NCBI GenBank assembly: GCA_037957365.1
Contig: JARHVA010000638.1
Coordinates: forward strand, 3,115,001 to 3,179,000
From: Torreya grandis
Lineage: Eukaryota > Streptophyta > Pinopsida > Cupressales > Taxaceae
Reading direction: 5' to 3'
Length of the DNA stretch: 64,000 nt
Made by a program: the position numbers and the translations under genes. Shown here piece after piece: positions 1-11,163 of the stretch. The notes beneath the pieces are model-generated. The model was not told the DNA's origin and made no database searches. It saw only the letters and a program-made list of their open reading frames with translations. The stretch's first letter is position 1. Every line of letters starts with the position of its first letter.

Positions 1-93
1 AAGAAGGGAAGCACCACTAGGATGGGTTTTTGCTTCAGGATGGGAACTTCCAATAGGATAGATTTTTGCTTCAAGATGGGAAGCTCCAACAGG
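1..93 (-). repeat. 36-bp tandem repeat, at least 2.5 units, cut by window edge
   Basis: Units lie at about 2-37, 38-73 and 74-93 (partial). Read on the minus strand, each encodes a 12-residue variant of EAKxHPxGxSHP in frame with the post-protease segment, so the repeat keeps the reading frame. It may continue left of the window. Confidence 0.7.
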
Positions 94-790
94 TGTTATG
101 GTCAATATGGTATTTGAATCAAACAAATTTGAATCAACAAGCTCATTGAAAAGGCTATAATGGGACATTGTGTCATTGTTAGGAGTCTTATTACCAATCA
201 CTTCAAAATAATCACTACCAAATGTTATGAGGTCATCCTCTGGTGGTTTAAATCTGAGACCATGATTCCCATTGACAATTTTGGCTGATAAGGGCTCTAA
301 AATTCCTTGCACTTGGGGGTCAAGGACTTTCCCTGTATAGTCAAAATGACCCATTATCTTGTTAGGGATATGATACTTTGGATTTTGAAAATAATCCAAA
401 ATGCCCTAAGAATATAACCAATCTCCCTTGGTAAAATCCTCTCAATCTTTCCTTGGTGTAATTATAGGTACAAAAACCCTAGGAGGTTTTGGTTGCTTAT
501 TCTTTGGTTACCAAATTTGATCAGGTTTGTTAGGAGTCTAGGAAGTTTTAGGCCTACCAAATGTTTTAGGGGATCTTGGTAATTTTTCAATATGGAGGAA
601 ATCTTTTAGATGATATGTATAAATGCTTGCATATTGAATAAACACCTGCTTGGCCAGAGCTACAAGAAATGGATCAGTTGAAGTGGAGGCTAGATCACTA
701 GGGTCTATATAATTAGATGGAGATGGATGCGAAATGATGGCTTTATTCTTATTTGCAATGAATTTAGAACTTGAGAAATAGTTATAATTA
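1..790 (-). pseudogene. Post-protease polyprotein segment of Tat-like relic
   Basis: The minus-strand translation stays in one frame with only a few stops. It contains stretches such as GHFDYTGKVLDPQVQGILEP and KPPEDDLITFGSDYFEVIGN and ends in the 12-residue repeat at the window edge. It follows directly on the protease, where Tat-type elements carry a poorly conserved linker before reverse transcriptase. I do not recognise a domain in it. The stops fall at places where Trp or Gln would fit the local sequence. Confidence that it was coding is good; its function is unknown. Confidence 0.55.
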
Positions 791-799
791 TGAAACTCT

Positions 800-1260
800 A
801 CTTCAAGATGGTTACAATATTGGTATGGCTGCTAATAAATGAGAATAGTAACCTCGATCCCATCATGGGGAAACTTAAGGCATTTGTGAAGAGTAGATGG
901 AACTGCCTATACTTCATGGATCCAAGGATGACCAAGAAGGATGTTATAAGGAAGCTTAATATCCATAATATGGAATAATGTGTGATGAGAAATAACCCCA
1001 ACCATGATTGGAAAACAAATTGTACCAAATGAATCCCACTTGGTGTTGTCATAAGCCTTGATTGTAATAGTCTCTGGCTAAATATCTTTGTCCATGTAAC
1101 CCAATCATTGCACCAATTTAAGAGCTATGATGTTTAGCCCTGAACCATTATCTATAAGAACCCACTTGATTTTGTGATCTGTAATGATTATTTAAATGTA
1201 TAGTAGGTTATTATGGTTTGGGCTAAGGGTGGACATGTCTTTTTGATCAAATGTGATTTG
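800..1260 (-). pseudogene. Gypsy aspartic protease domain (decayed)
   Basis: This is a retroviral-type aspartic protease, which would cleave the element's polyprotein. At the N-terminal side the minus frame reads WVLIDNGSGLNIIALKLVQ, the active-site loop (D-x-G-S form used by plant gypsy elements). Next come KAYDNTKWDSFGTICFPIMV, then HIMDIKLPYNILLGHPWIHE, then AVPST-HKCLKFPHDG with one stop. Order and spacing match the full plant gypsy protease fold. It lies downstream of gag in the same orientation. One or two in-frame stops make it inactive. The family call is firm; Tat rather than Athila is inferred from the LLGxPWIHxxxAVPSTLH block. Confidence 0.85.
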
Positions 1261-2079
1261 CCAAAATGAAGACAAATGTCCAACTAGTTTCTAGAACTGA
1301 TCAAGGTTTATATCATTAGGCACAATAGACTCTTGTAAAAGTTTATTGAGGATGGTTCTATGGACATCATATGTCTGCAAGAGTTCTAATATGGAAATTT
1401 GTGTAGGGGTTTTATCTAATTGGTCCATTATATTATAAGGCCTTTGGATTATGGATTGAACTAGTTTAACTTTGTTGGAACAATATTTGGCTTTGCAACC
1501 ATTGGCATAATGTTTTCATTAGGTTTATGGAAAGAAGTGGGTGAAGGGCCTTGGATGGTAACTCATGGGAATATAGTTGTAACTGTACAACCTAGATGTG
1601 GCAAGGATTCATTATAATTAGAATAACGAGGCAAAGGGCCTTAGATGGTGAATCATGGGTGATTAACGACATTGCTATTGTTTTGGGTCAGCAAGGAGCC
1701 TCTAAAAGAATGGTACTATTGTTTAGGATTAGTAACCTATGTAAATAGAGTAGTAACATTATGATGCAAACTTGACATGGTATTACTAGGGGGAGAGGGT
1801 GTTGACCCTATAATGATGGGTCTCATGTTGTAAGGGACATGAGATTGGCCAAATAGTGTCACAGTGACAGTGGTAATGTGGGTTGCAGAAATGCATCCCA
1901 CAGTGTTATTGTAGTCGTAAGGCACATTTTTATAAGCCACATTATTAGTTTGGGAATCATGATATTGATTATGCTCATTATGATTCTGACCCTATTGTTG
2001 GTTTAGATTTTACCTCTGTCCTTGATTATGACCATTTTGATTGTTTCTTGGTGGTGGTGGATCATGTTGAGGAAAGGGG
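1261..2079 (-). pseudogene. Gag C-terminal tail / gag-protease linker (decayed)
   Basis: The stretch between the gag knuckle and the protease is Asn/Gln/Pro-rich when read on the minus strand (for example NQNGHNQGQ and HNEHNQYHDSQTNN around 1,940-2,060), as expected for the nucleic-acid-binding tail of gag. The frame is broken several times and no domain is recognisable. It links two confidently called domains of the same relic. Confidence 0.45.
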
Positions 2080-4720
2080 TCTTTATAGATTCCCATATCC
2101 TAATTTGTGTCCTGATTAGTGGCTAACTTAATTTATAGCTCACCATTTTCAATAAAGTCCTCAATAATATGTCACAATTGAATGCAATGATATGCACCAT
2201 GACCAACAACATGATGAAAGTTACACCATTTGTTCTCTTTGTACCATTCTCATTTTGGCTGATCTTAAGGAACGGCCTTGATAATGGCCATATAATTAAG
2301 TTAGCTGTAATGAGATTTTATAATACTGCTTCAACCGATTCTCCTAACTTACTAAAGACTCTAAATTTTTTATGAAACATCCTTCGTGGAGGTTGTCTTT
2401 GAAAAGTAGGTAGTAAATTTGAGGGAGTTAATTATACATTTGGAGGAGGCATAGTCTATACCATTTATACATGTCTTGTTTCTATCACCCCATTTCCAAC
2501 CATGATCTTATTTTTGTGAAAGCCCTTAGAATTATCCTACATAACTATTTGAGGATCTGATGATTTAGTCTGATTAGATGCTTGTACTTGTGCAAAGATC
2601 TTAACAAGGAACCTAGTAATAAGAGCCTTCTCAATCTACACTCCTTTGTCAATAATTTATTCAAATGAGTTAACACAAGATAACCGTAGATTATGTGCAA
2701 CTTAGAGATGCAAATTTTGTGCAAAGATATCAGCCAACTATTTGTCTTGTAAGTTGTGTTGAAAGTAGCCTGCTAATGCTCTCCACCTTTGTAGATATGC
2801 AGTAAAACTTTCACCATCATGTTATTTAGATTTGCATAAGTCAACAATGGTCAATTAATGTTCTATGTTATATGAGAAATGGTTAACAAAATTTTCTAAT
2901 AAGTTTTTCCAATTTACAACTGATCGTTTGGGTAGTTTAAGTAGCCAGTCAAGATCTTGTCCCACTAAAATTCATGGAAACAGTCATAATAAGTACTCGC
3001 TACTATAAGCAACCTCTTGACACAAGATGAATAATGCTTGTATTTGTTCACACAGATCTCCTTTCCCTTTGTATTTGTCAAATTTGGGTGCCTCAAAGTG
3101 AGGTGGAAATAGGTTTTGGAGAATAGATAAGTCAAATGGATATGGGTATATCTCATTGAATTTATACTTTTTGACTCTATTGTTCATCTCCAATATTTGG
3201 ACAATTTCCTTCATAGAATTCCATTCTTGCATGTTTGGTGTATTTGTAGATTGGATAATATGTTGTTGGGGTGGAATGTGCCCTTGGTTTTGTTGATGTT
3301 GGGGTGGAATGTGCCCCTAGTTTTGTTGTTATTGGGGTGAAATGTGCCCCTAGTTTTGTTGCTATTGGGGTGGAATTTGCCCCTAATTTTTTTTTCTATT
3401 GGGGTGGAATGTGCCCCTAATTTTATTGCTGTTGGGGTGGAATGTGCCCCTAATTTTTTTTCTATTGGGGTGGAATGTGCCCCTAGTTTTGTTTCTATTG
3501 GGGTGGAATGTGCCCCTAGTTTTATTACTATTGGGGTGGAATGTGCCCCTAGTTTTGTTGCTATTGAGGTGGAATGTGCCCCTAATTTTGTTTCTAGTGG
3601 GGTGGAATGTGCCCCTAATTTTATATGGATCTATAAGGAGCATATACCTTTCGATCCATGATTTGGTTCTAATTTGCTGCTTGAGTTAAGAATATAGGCT
3701 ATTGATTCTTGGATTGTAAAACATTTCCTGAATTTGGCTATTTTGCATTTTCTTATTTTGGAAATGTCTATGTTTATTTACCATTTTTTGGTTTGTTTGA
3801 GGTATTTCCTCAATTCAAACTGAATGTTTGGGTTTATGAGTTTGTAAAGTAACAAGAGGTTCTTGATGATTGAAGAATGTATGTTCTGTGTCAAATGGAA
3901 CATTTTGTAAGGTCTCTTGTGACTTTAACTATTCATGTAGATCACCTTGATCCACTATGGTAGTGTTCTCATCTAATATTTATTGCATACTATCCACCAT
4001 ATCTTTGTGTTTTTTTAAAGCCTTATTGTGAATTAAAGTGGCAACTAGGGAGTCAGTTAAGTCTGTGATAAGTTGATCTATATATCATTGACTTATTATC
4101 TTGATCTTAGCTAGAAGATCTGGATTTATGGGTTTTGAATCTATTTATATTTCCTTTATTTTATTATAAGAAGGTATGTCTATTTATACAAAAGCTTACT
4201 CTTGCCATTATTGTTCTCCTTCTCTAACCAAGGTATGCAATTGTTCTATAGGAAAGTCAGAAGGTAGTCTAGCACCTGATTCTATCAATTTAAGAAGGGA
4301 TTCATCTTGATCTTCTTGGGGTTGATATTTGTTGTAATCATCTTCAAATCCTACTGTTATTGGGATATCATCAAAAACAATGAGGTTATCTTGACCACCA
4401 CAAAATTTCTCATCCTCATAACTAAGGCCTTAAGAGGCCCCACTACGATTCAACCTTTGAGTCATGTCTAAAAAGTACTGCTCTATGTTTGACTAACTTT
4501 GGAACAATGTTTGATAACCAATCAAACTATGCTTTGGCTCTCTTTTTAAACAAATAACCAAGGTACCAATGAGTCTATAAGGGAAGGTGGTTTGAAACCA
4601 TGCATAATTTAGAAGATTTGGTTCACGAAATTACTCAACCTTTGGTAAATTTGAAATCGTATAGATCGAAAGAGAGTAAGGTAACTCAAAGACCCAAGGT
4701 GAAAACTATTACACCAAATC
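2080..4720 (-). pseudogene. gag: Gypsy gag (capsid/nucleocapsid) pseudogene
   Basis: Gag forms the particle that packages retroelement RNA. The minus frame is readable from about 4,720 with scattered stops. The N-terminal part includes LDMTQRLNRSGAS (about 4,460) and an acidic segment VFDDIPITVGFEDDYNKYQP. A P/Q-rich tandem repeat lies at 3,631-3,268. The capsid (Retrotrans_gag) domain starts near 3,130: PPHFEAPKFDKYKGKGD, then CEQIQALFILCQEVAYSSEY. It continues as GQDLDWLLKLPKRSVVNWKN (about 2,960-2,890) and GESFTAYLQRWRALAGYFQ (about 2,820-2,760). A knuckle-like motif WCNFHHVVGHGAYHCIQL (C-x2-H-x3-GH-x4-C) lies near 2,190, followed by HIIEDFIENGE. These blocks occur in the order normal for plant gypsy gag. 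Stops and at least one frameshift make it a pseudogene. Confidence 0.85.
3268..3631. repeat. 33-bp minisatellite, 11 units, inside gag
   Basis: Eleven head-to-tail units begin with GGGGTGGAATGTGCCCC on the plus strand, at 3268, 3301, 3334, 3367, 3401, 3434, 3467, 3500, 3533, 3566 and 3599. Ten are 33 bp; unit 3,367-3,400 is 34 bp through an extra T in a T-run. In the gag frame (minus) the unit reads as the 11-residue GHIPPQxQQNx. All units except the one nearest the capsid domain (3,268-3,300) carry a stop at the same codons. Other frames on both strands stay open across the array and give spurious ORFs. Confidence 0.95.
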
Positions 4721-7420
4721 CTAGATCTTTGTAATACACCCACACTACAAAATCTAGTTTCAACTTGGACAAGTTGACCCTAGAAGTTTAGAGGAAAGCT
4801 CTCCAGATTATGAAGAAGACAAAATGAACTATGAAACTCAAGATGTAAAGACATACGTGGATCACTAAGTATAAAGCTAGGACCAAATGGGCAGCACAAC
4901 GTCACCACATGATTCTAGTAGGATAAAGTATGTTCTATGACCCAAAGCATGAGTGATACATAAGATAACTTGAGTCTACCAAGATGATAATGTGATTTCG
5001 AGTCTTAATAAATGACCTTCATTCCAAATAGAAAATTGAACCCAAGTTAAAACAAGCTTAGTGCATAAATGGTGAACCCACTTTGATGCACCAACCCTTA
5101 GAACTTAGAAAGGTTCAATTTCGAATATGGATTATAAATGAAGGATTTAGACAAACTTGGTAAAAGTTCTAGACTCAATTGGGCAACATGAATGTGGCAA
5201 AGTAGATGTCATGACACAAAGCTTTTGATAACAAATTGAATAAGGAAAAGATGAATTTTCCATTTGGACAATGTAATGCCTCCCTTGCTCAAGAAAATTG
5301 AGGACAATGTGTTTTAGCTAAGTTTATTGAGTTAATAAGCGATTTAGACACAAATCAAGACCAAGTAAGCTAATAACAAAAAAAATGTCTTAAGTCTAAA
5401 CTGATAAGGTATGGTAAAGTGGGGTCTACTAAACTATCAAGTTTCAAACATTCTAGGGGAATTAATTGCATAATGACTTTCATGCCAAACAATGAAAAAA
5501 AAACACGGATTTTGGGTCCATATCACTTAGCTTGTTGCAAAAAGGTCTAGCCTTTTTTGCAACCACTACATCCTATTGTTCATTTAGTGTAGTGTGATGT
5601 CCAACCTACCACTACATCCCATGTGCAACTCCAAAGGATTCAAATGAAGTCAATGCCAGGAGGTGAAACCCTGGGTCAAAGCTTCCCTAAAGAATTTGTG
5701 GGAGGTGATGAAGTCCCCCTTGCAAGCCAAGTTGCATGAAAATAAAGAAAGTATAAAATAGAAAGACTTTAGGGTCATTTTCAATATCACCTAAACTTTA
5801 GCGAGTTTTTGGGGAGTCCTTAAGGTGACATTCTTTCTAAGCCTTGGACTAGGCTATTTGCAATAGGAATGGCACTTTTGATTCCAAGGGTTCCCTATAG
5901 GGGAAAAATGGAAGAGCATACATGCAACATACCTCTTTTTTCCAAACAAGATTAATCTAATCAACTATTGTAAATAAGAATTAACAAGTGTGTTCAATTT
6001 TAAGCCCAAATGAAATGTTTGGTGGTGTTCATTTGAACCCTTGGTCTTAGTTGTAAACTTTGAAAACATTCACCAAAAAAACCTAAATTCTTTGTTAAAC
6101 ACCAAAACAAGGTTCCTAATTAAATTTTTAAGCATGCAAAGGCGATTTAAATATGTTTTAAGCAAATTTTAAACTTGATCCTATAGCAAAATTATTAACA
6201 TGTCCTTTAGCTTTGAAGCCCTTTTGAATTTGAAACAAGAAACTTTAGAAAATTAGTTCTCAGGTCTATGTTTTTGGAAAAAACATAGTGACTGACATTG
6301 GTCAATACCACCAATGCCAATTACAGGAAACCAAGATCTAAATGATGTCAATTCTGCTGACTGACATTGGTTAAGTCAGTTAACTGATGTTAGTATTTCT
6401 ACCCACGTCAGTTATTGTGTAAAAATTGTGGCAACCAAAAATGGCAAAATAAAGTTAGAAAATCAATTTGCAAGAGTTTTAAGAACTCAAATGATTTTTT
6501 TAAAGTTGCAAAAGGATCTTATTTAGGTGTAGGATGCGTCTTTTCCCATCAAGATGCCTAGATGTAGAGAGGATTACAAATCAAGTTAGTCAAGCATTAG
6601 TCCATAAACCATGAAACATGCATAAAGAACTAACTAATCAAGCCTATCTATTCCTATGGGAATTACAAAAGATAACAAGAAACAAATGAAATAAAGCAAC
6701 ATCATATTACCTTACCAAATGGATTCACCATACTCATGTGGCTTAAAAACATGTTTTCCCTTGATCAAGCATCCTTCTCTTTATCAACAATGGTGGTAAG
6801 CTCCTTCAATGCCTCAAAAACACTCCATAAAACCTAGGCTCTTGATTGTAAACCACTAAACTAGCCTATCAATGAAGCTTTGTGAAAATAATTTAGCATT
6901 ATAACTTTTCAATGTTCAAGCTTTGGAGATATTTGAGCATAATAACCTTGCACCAAAATATCTTAAAATTCATGTCCATGGCCTCTCTATTTATAGATTT
7001 TTGAGATTGGTCAGGATGAACCATGACCGTCCATCTCAAGATTGAGATGTGTGGCCATGGATAATCCTAATATTTAGAATTAAATACATAATTATGTTCA
7101 TCATGAACTTGGAAGAAGGGGCAATGAAGAGGCATGGGTGACCCATAATCTTGATATTTATGGCATTTATGGCCTAGGGATGTCTTCCCAAGAAATGATG
7201 TCACCTGATGATGTAGTTAATAGAAATCAATTTTCAAAAATAAATATTCAACAACTCTCATGGAAAATCCACTTAAGCTCTTGATTTAGATTAATTAGCC
7301 TTAAACAAGGTTAATCAACATTTGTGTAATTATTTGAAAATTGGCCCTCAATTAATCAAAATAGTCAGAAAGTCATATTATTAGGTCATAATTTGACTGG
7401 AGGGGAATTAGAAGGTGACA
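4721..7420. other. Non-coding, probably LTR/UTR debris of flanking gypsy relics
   Basis: No gene is recognised in this 2.7 kb. It lies between a minus-strand gag and a plus-strand protease of related elements, so LTR or leader remains are likely, but I found no paired LTR, TG/CA ends or primer-binding site. A short stretch at about 5,283-5,330 (GAAAATTGAGGACAATGTG followed by TTTAGCTAAGTTT) resembles the sequence that often follows the polyprotein end in Tat/Athila elements on the plus strand. That is only a hint. Confidence 0.3.
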
Positions 7421-7679
7421 TTAGATGCATTGGAACTATATTCCCATTTAGGATGTTGCCAACAACAAATAACAAATGTATATGATGTGTACTAATGACT
7501 TAGAAGAAAGGAGTGATCTAGATCACTAAATGGTAAAATTATCATTTTGACTCAAAATGATATGATCAAATTTAGCTAGCCCATAAAATTCATTGCCCTA
7601 TTTAGGGATAATTTGACTTAAACTGACACTTATAAGTGACAATTTTTAACCTTTTAGGGCATTTTATGGATTTTGACCT
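7421..7679. other. Unassigned stretch before plus-strand protease
   Basis: No gene is recognised. A short plus-strand reading near 7,420-7,460 (CIGTIFPF) resembles the GTI block of a gypsy protease, but a better match to the same block occurs at about 7,735-7,780. This may be a duplicated or chance match. Confidence 0.25.
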
Positions 7680-7990
7680 AAAATGTACATTTGAGTGCAA
7701 TTCGAGTAAAATTGACAATTTCAACACAAATGGTGTTAGGAATTGGATGTATATAGGTTGTATATAGATTCCCATTACCATCCCATTTTTCACTTTTTAG
7801 GTGAAGGTGATGATATTTAACTTTCCCCTTTCTTATAACATCTTGTTTGGTAGGCCATAGACTCACCGTATGAGAGCTGTTACTTCTTTCACCTGCCAAT
7901 GCATTAAATTACCTCATAATGGAGCCATTTATAGGATTGAAGGTGACACTAACCCTTAGAATTTTGAACAATTCCAAGACCATGGTATCT
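7680..7990 (+). pseudogene. Gypsy aspartic protease, C-terminal half, second relic
   Basis: On the plus strand the translation reads IPITIPFFTF, then NFPLSYNILFGRP, then THRMRAVTSFTCQCIKLPHN, then GAIYRIEGD. This is the same C-terminal protease pattern as in the minus-strand relic at 800-1,260 (YNILxGxPW-H--AV-S---CxKxPH-G). The sequences differ enough to be a different family or an old copy. The active-site half is not readable upstream. One stop replaces the expected Trp of GRPW. It runs on without a clear break into the linker at 7,990-9,690. Confidence 0.7.
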
Positions 7991-9690
7991 TCAAGATTCC
8001 TACTCTTGAAACTTTACCTAATATTCCATTATGTGAGTCTCAGCATTTTAATTTTTTAATCAATTCAACCCAAGGTTATAATAGGCATCCTAAACTCATT
8101 GGGACCATTATTCCTAACCTCTTAGATTTAGATGATGATGAGCCTAATGAGATTAACCTAAATATCAAAATTTTTTATCTCTCACCTCATATCATCTCAC
8201 AACTTCTTGCTTCCTTGTAGCCTCTTTTTTTCAAGCCTCCTTGTGATGATATTCCCATAGTCTTAACCAAGACTCAACATTATATTCACCACACTTCCTT
8301 AGATGACAAGGTCATCCCTACTTATGTCATTAATCTTCATACCTTATATTATGATGATGGTTATTCCTTAGATGATCCACTCTTAGGTGGTCTTGTACAG
8401 GTTTGTGATGATAAGATTATCTGTTATCATTCTTATTTACTTGAGTCCTTTTGTGTATCTTCCCATCTTCCTTAATTTAAAATTTCTAATTTTAGTATTT
8501 TTCCTCTTTATCATTGGGTAGAAATTACACCAACACTTCTGATTTCTAAGGAGCCTCATAGGAGTATGATCATAGATCATGCAATGATCGAGCCTTAACA
8601 TTTTTCTAGGTTACCTGATCACCATAGTTGGTTTACTCCTGAGATAAGTATGACCCTTCTTAAACATTTTGTAGATCTCACTCCTCCCTTAGTAGAGCCC
8701 TTATCAGAGCCCATTCTTTCTCCCACTATAGTTGAGCCTCTTCTTTCTCTTGCTATAGTTGAGCCTATTCCTGCTTTTGCTATCACTAAGCCTACCACTG
8801 ATTCTCATCCTATTGCTCTTTCTATTGATCTTAGTTCCATTCCTCCTCCATCACCACCTTATCTTGGTGATGGTTTGCTTCCTTTGCCTACGATGGCTCT
8901 ATTTCCCACCAAATGGGCTAATGAGTTTTCTCCAACTTCTTCCACTCCTATTATACCTCCTTCTATGAGTGCTTCTCCTAAGACCACTCACAAACATATA
9001 TATTACTTCCATGGGACTGATAATCAATATTCTACCCATTGTCATAAGTTGTTACAATATATTGATACTTTACATCCTTCCTCTCCTACTTTAGATAAAG
9101 CTACACCTCTCTTAAAGGTTCTACCTAAATATATACCTAAGTATGATGATTTATATTTTTTGTGGTACCAATGTGGCACCCATCACACCGATCATTACTA
9201 CATCCTTCAACAACACCTTAAAGATCACCTTGTAGCTATTCTCAGACCTTCTTCTATTCCTCCCATAAAAAGGTTCATCCTTCTCCCATGACTCCACCCT
9301 TAGTGGTTCCATCCCCTCCTATGGTCCTTTCATCACCTTCTATGCCTCCACCTATGATTCCTTCACCTGTGGACCTTCCTTCACTTATGGATCATTCTCC
9401 ACATGAGTCTTTCACTCGTGGATCCTTCTCCATCGGTGATTTCTGCATCTCCTGCAGATCCCACTCCCATGCATTTTCCCAAGCATCCCTTCCTTGATTT
9501 TCCTTATCATGATCCTTCGATCATTCCTATTTTTTTAATTAAGGAGGTTAGAAGAGAAGTATTTGCCCAGTTTTTATTAAATATTGATAAGACATTAGCA
9601 ATAGTTTGTATCTAGCTTTATAGAGACTTATTTGATGTCTTGGATAATGTGTGTGGGCATATTTATCATTACTTATGAGCACATGCATGG
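7991..9690 (+). pseudogene. Pro/Ser-rich post-protease segment with knuckle-like motifs
   Basis: This plus-strand frame continues from the protease with few stops. It has three parts: an acidic Asp/Asn-rich part (8,100-8,560), a Pro/Ser/Thr-rich part (8,660-8,990) and a His/Tyr-rich part (8,990-9,240). The longest stop-free stretch is 8,650-9,291 (213 codons). It holds IYYFHGTDNQYSTHCHKL near 9,000, which keeps the spacing of a gag knuckle (C-x2-H-x3-GH-x4-C) with C changed to Y and GH to NQ. A second His/Cys-rich stretch, WYQCGTHHTDHYYILQ, lies near 9,170. A tail EVRREVFAQFLLNIDKTLA ends near 9,610. No RT follows. I know of no named family for it; retroelement origin is inferred from the protease in front. 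Confidence 0.5.
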
Positions 9691-10908
9691 TGCCTCTACA
9701 TTTTAATTTTTATTGGACGTGTGTTCTAATTTCATTCTTATCTATCTTTTATATCATTTGACACTATGTCAAATCCATATTTTGCTTATATGGTGATTCT
9801 TTACTATTTAGTACTATATCTTGCTTATATTGTCATTTATATATTCACATATGATTATATTTATTTATCATTGCTTTCTCTTTCTTTCTTGAGTTTTTAT
9901 TAAAACTCTCTTTTTGCGTCTTCATGATTGTTTGCTTTCTTATCTCTATTTTTAATAGATATTTGTCATTGTGACTTGGTTATACAAACCCTGTTCCCTT
10001 TGGTTCTTGTCTCCTTTTACCATGTGATCAGTTGGAAAATAATGCATCTCATTATAATTTCCTTTCATCGGTCCAATTTGGATCTCCTTTTTCCCTTCTT
10101 CCCTTTTTTGCAAACTAAGCATATACATGGTTGAGACTTGAGATCATATGCTAGCTCATTGTTAAGCCTAAGTATCCTTATCAATTTTTGTCTGTGGTTA
10201 CTTAGATTTATTTAGCCTTAGCCTAAAGCTCATTCTTGTGTATTACTACATCTCTCATGATTGGTAATTCCAAATATGTATGGAGGAGGAATCTTAAAAA
10301 GCCATAAAAAGTTAAAATCCAAATCATTCTATAAAAAACAATGATATAAAAGGCAAAAACATTCTTAAAAGTCAAATCACACTAAAAGATGTGATTCAAA
10401 GCACATCTCCTTCTTTGAGTCAAAGATCAAACTCCATTGTTAGTCTCATGGTAGAGTTAAGGTCCTTTGGGGTGTGATAGGTTGGTAGATTATAAGAGAA
10501 AAATAAAAAAATATTTTAATGCTAACTACTTTCTCACACAAGTACCCAATCTTTGTAGTAGACCGATGACTCTGTAAGGGGTCCTGAAGAATGGGGAACC
10601 CATGATGGGAAGGTAGGTCCATTTTAATTTTCCTTGTACCAATATACCTTCATGATTTGATCTTAGTAGCACACTTATATGCATAAAAAGCTTTGTATCT
10701 ATAACGAACATGTTTCCTTTACACATTGATGGTCACTAGTCACTTAGTGTCTTCTCATGTCCTTAGTATGCATCTTGTCTCCTAAGGTATTCTCATAAGA
10801 TGCCTAAGGATTTATTTTTACATTACCTATATCCCTCACATTTCCTCTTGAGAAATATTGTTTTGTCTACTGATCAATCTCCTTGGGATCTCATTTGTGA
10901 GTTACATT

Positions 10909-11056
10909 GTAAGACCATGGATAGGACCTAGCCATCCTAAAAAATTACCACATTTTTCCTTCCTATTACCCACATTTTTATTACCTAGATTTTCCTAATT
11001 TTACACCCCAGTGGTGTTATCTTTGTTAGTTGCAGTGTAAGACCATGGATAGGACC
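10909..11056. repeat. 20-bp direct repeat, two copies 128 bp apart
   Basis: GTAAGACCATGGATAGGACC occurs at 10,909-10,928 and again, identical, at 11,037-11,056. Flanking bases are partly alike (GTTACATT before the first copy, GTTGCAGT before the second). Origin unknown. Confidence 0.85.
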
Positions 11057-11163
11057 CAACATTCCTCACAAAATTTTTCAATAATACAAGTCACAAACAA
11101 AATTACATGTGTCAAATATGAGATAAAATGTGATTGATTATGAAGTTACACATCATTGACATG

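Larger units (their letters stand above)
1..4720 (-). mobile_element. Tat-like Ty3/gypsy retrotransposon relic, 5' half (gag-protease-linker)
   Basis: On the minus strand the order is gag (about 4,720 to 2,080), a retroviral-type aspartic protease (about 1,260 to 800) and a post-protease segment that runs off the window at 1. RT, RNase H and integrase would lie left of the window. The protease has the plant gypsy form, with active site VLIDNGSGLNI and a later LPYNILLGHPWIHE block followed by AVPSTLHKCLKFPHDG. This is the pattern I associate with the Tat/Athila branch. Many stops interrupt otherwise readable frames, and most look like TGG to TAG/TGA or CAA/CAG to TAA/TAG changes. No LTR or primer-binding site was located to the right of gag. 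Confidence 0.8.

Noticed and set aside
3268..3631. CRISPR-like repeat array
   Set aside because: Units are directly adjacent with no spacers, and the genome is a plant's.
3344..3689. Overlapping stop-free ORFs on both strands across 3.3-3.7 kb
   Set aside because: They only read the 33-bp minisatellite, whose unit length is a multiple of three; the real ancestral frame is the gag frame with stops.
5520..5680. Short inverted and direct repeats (AAAAGGTCTAGCCTTTT, CACTACATCC) as a transposon end
   Set aside because: Too short, with no matching partner end or target duplication in reach.
8759..8968. Leu-rich plus ORF overlapping the 213-codon ORF
   Set aside because: Shadow frame of the Pro/Ser-rich reading frame that continues from the protease.
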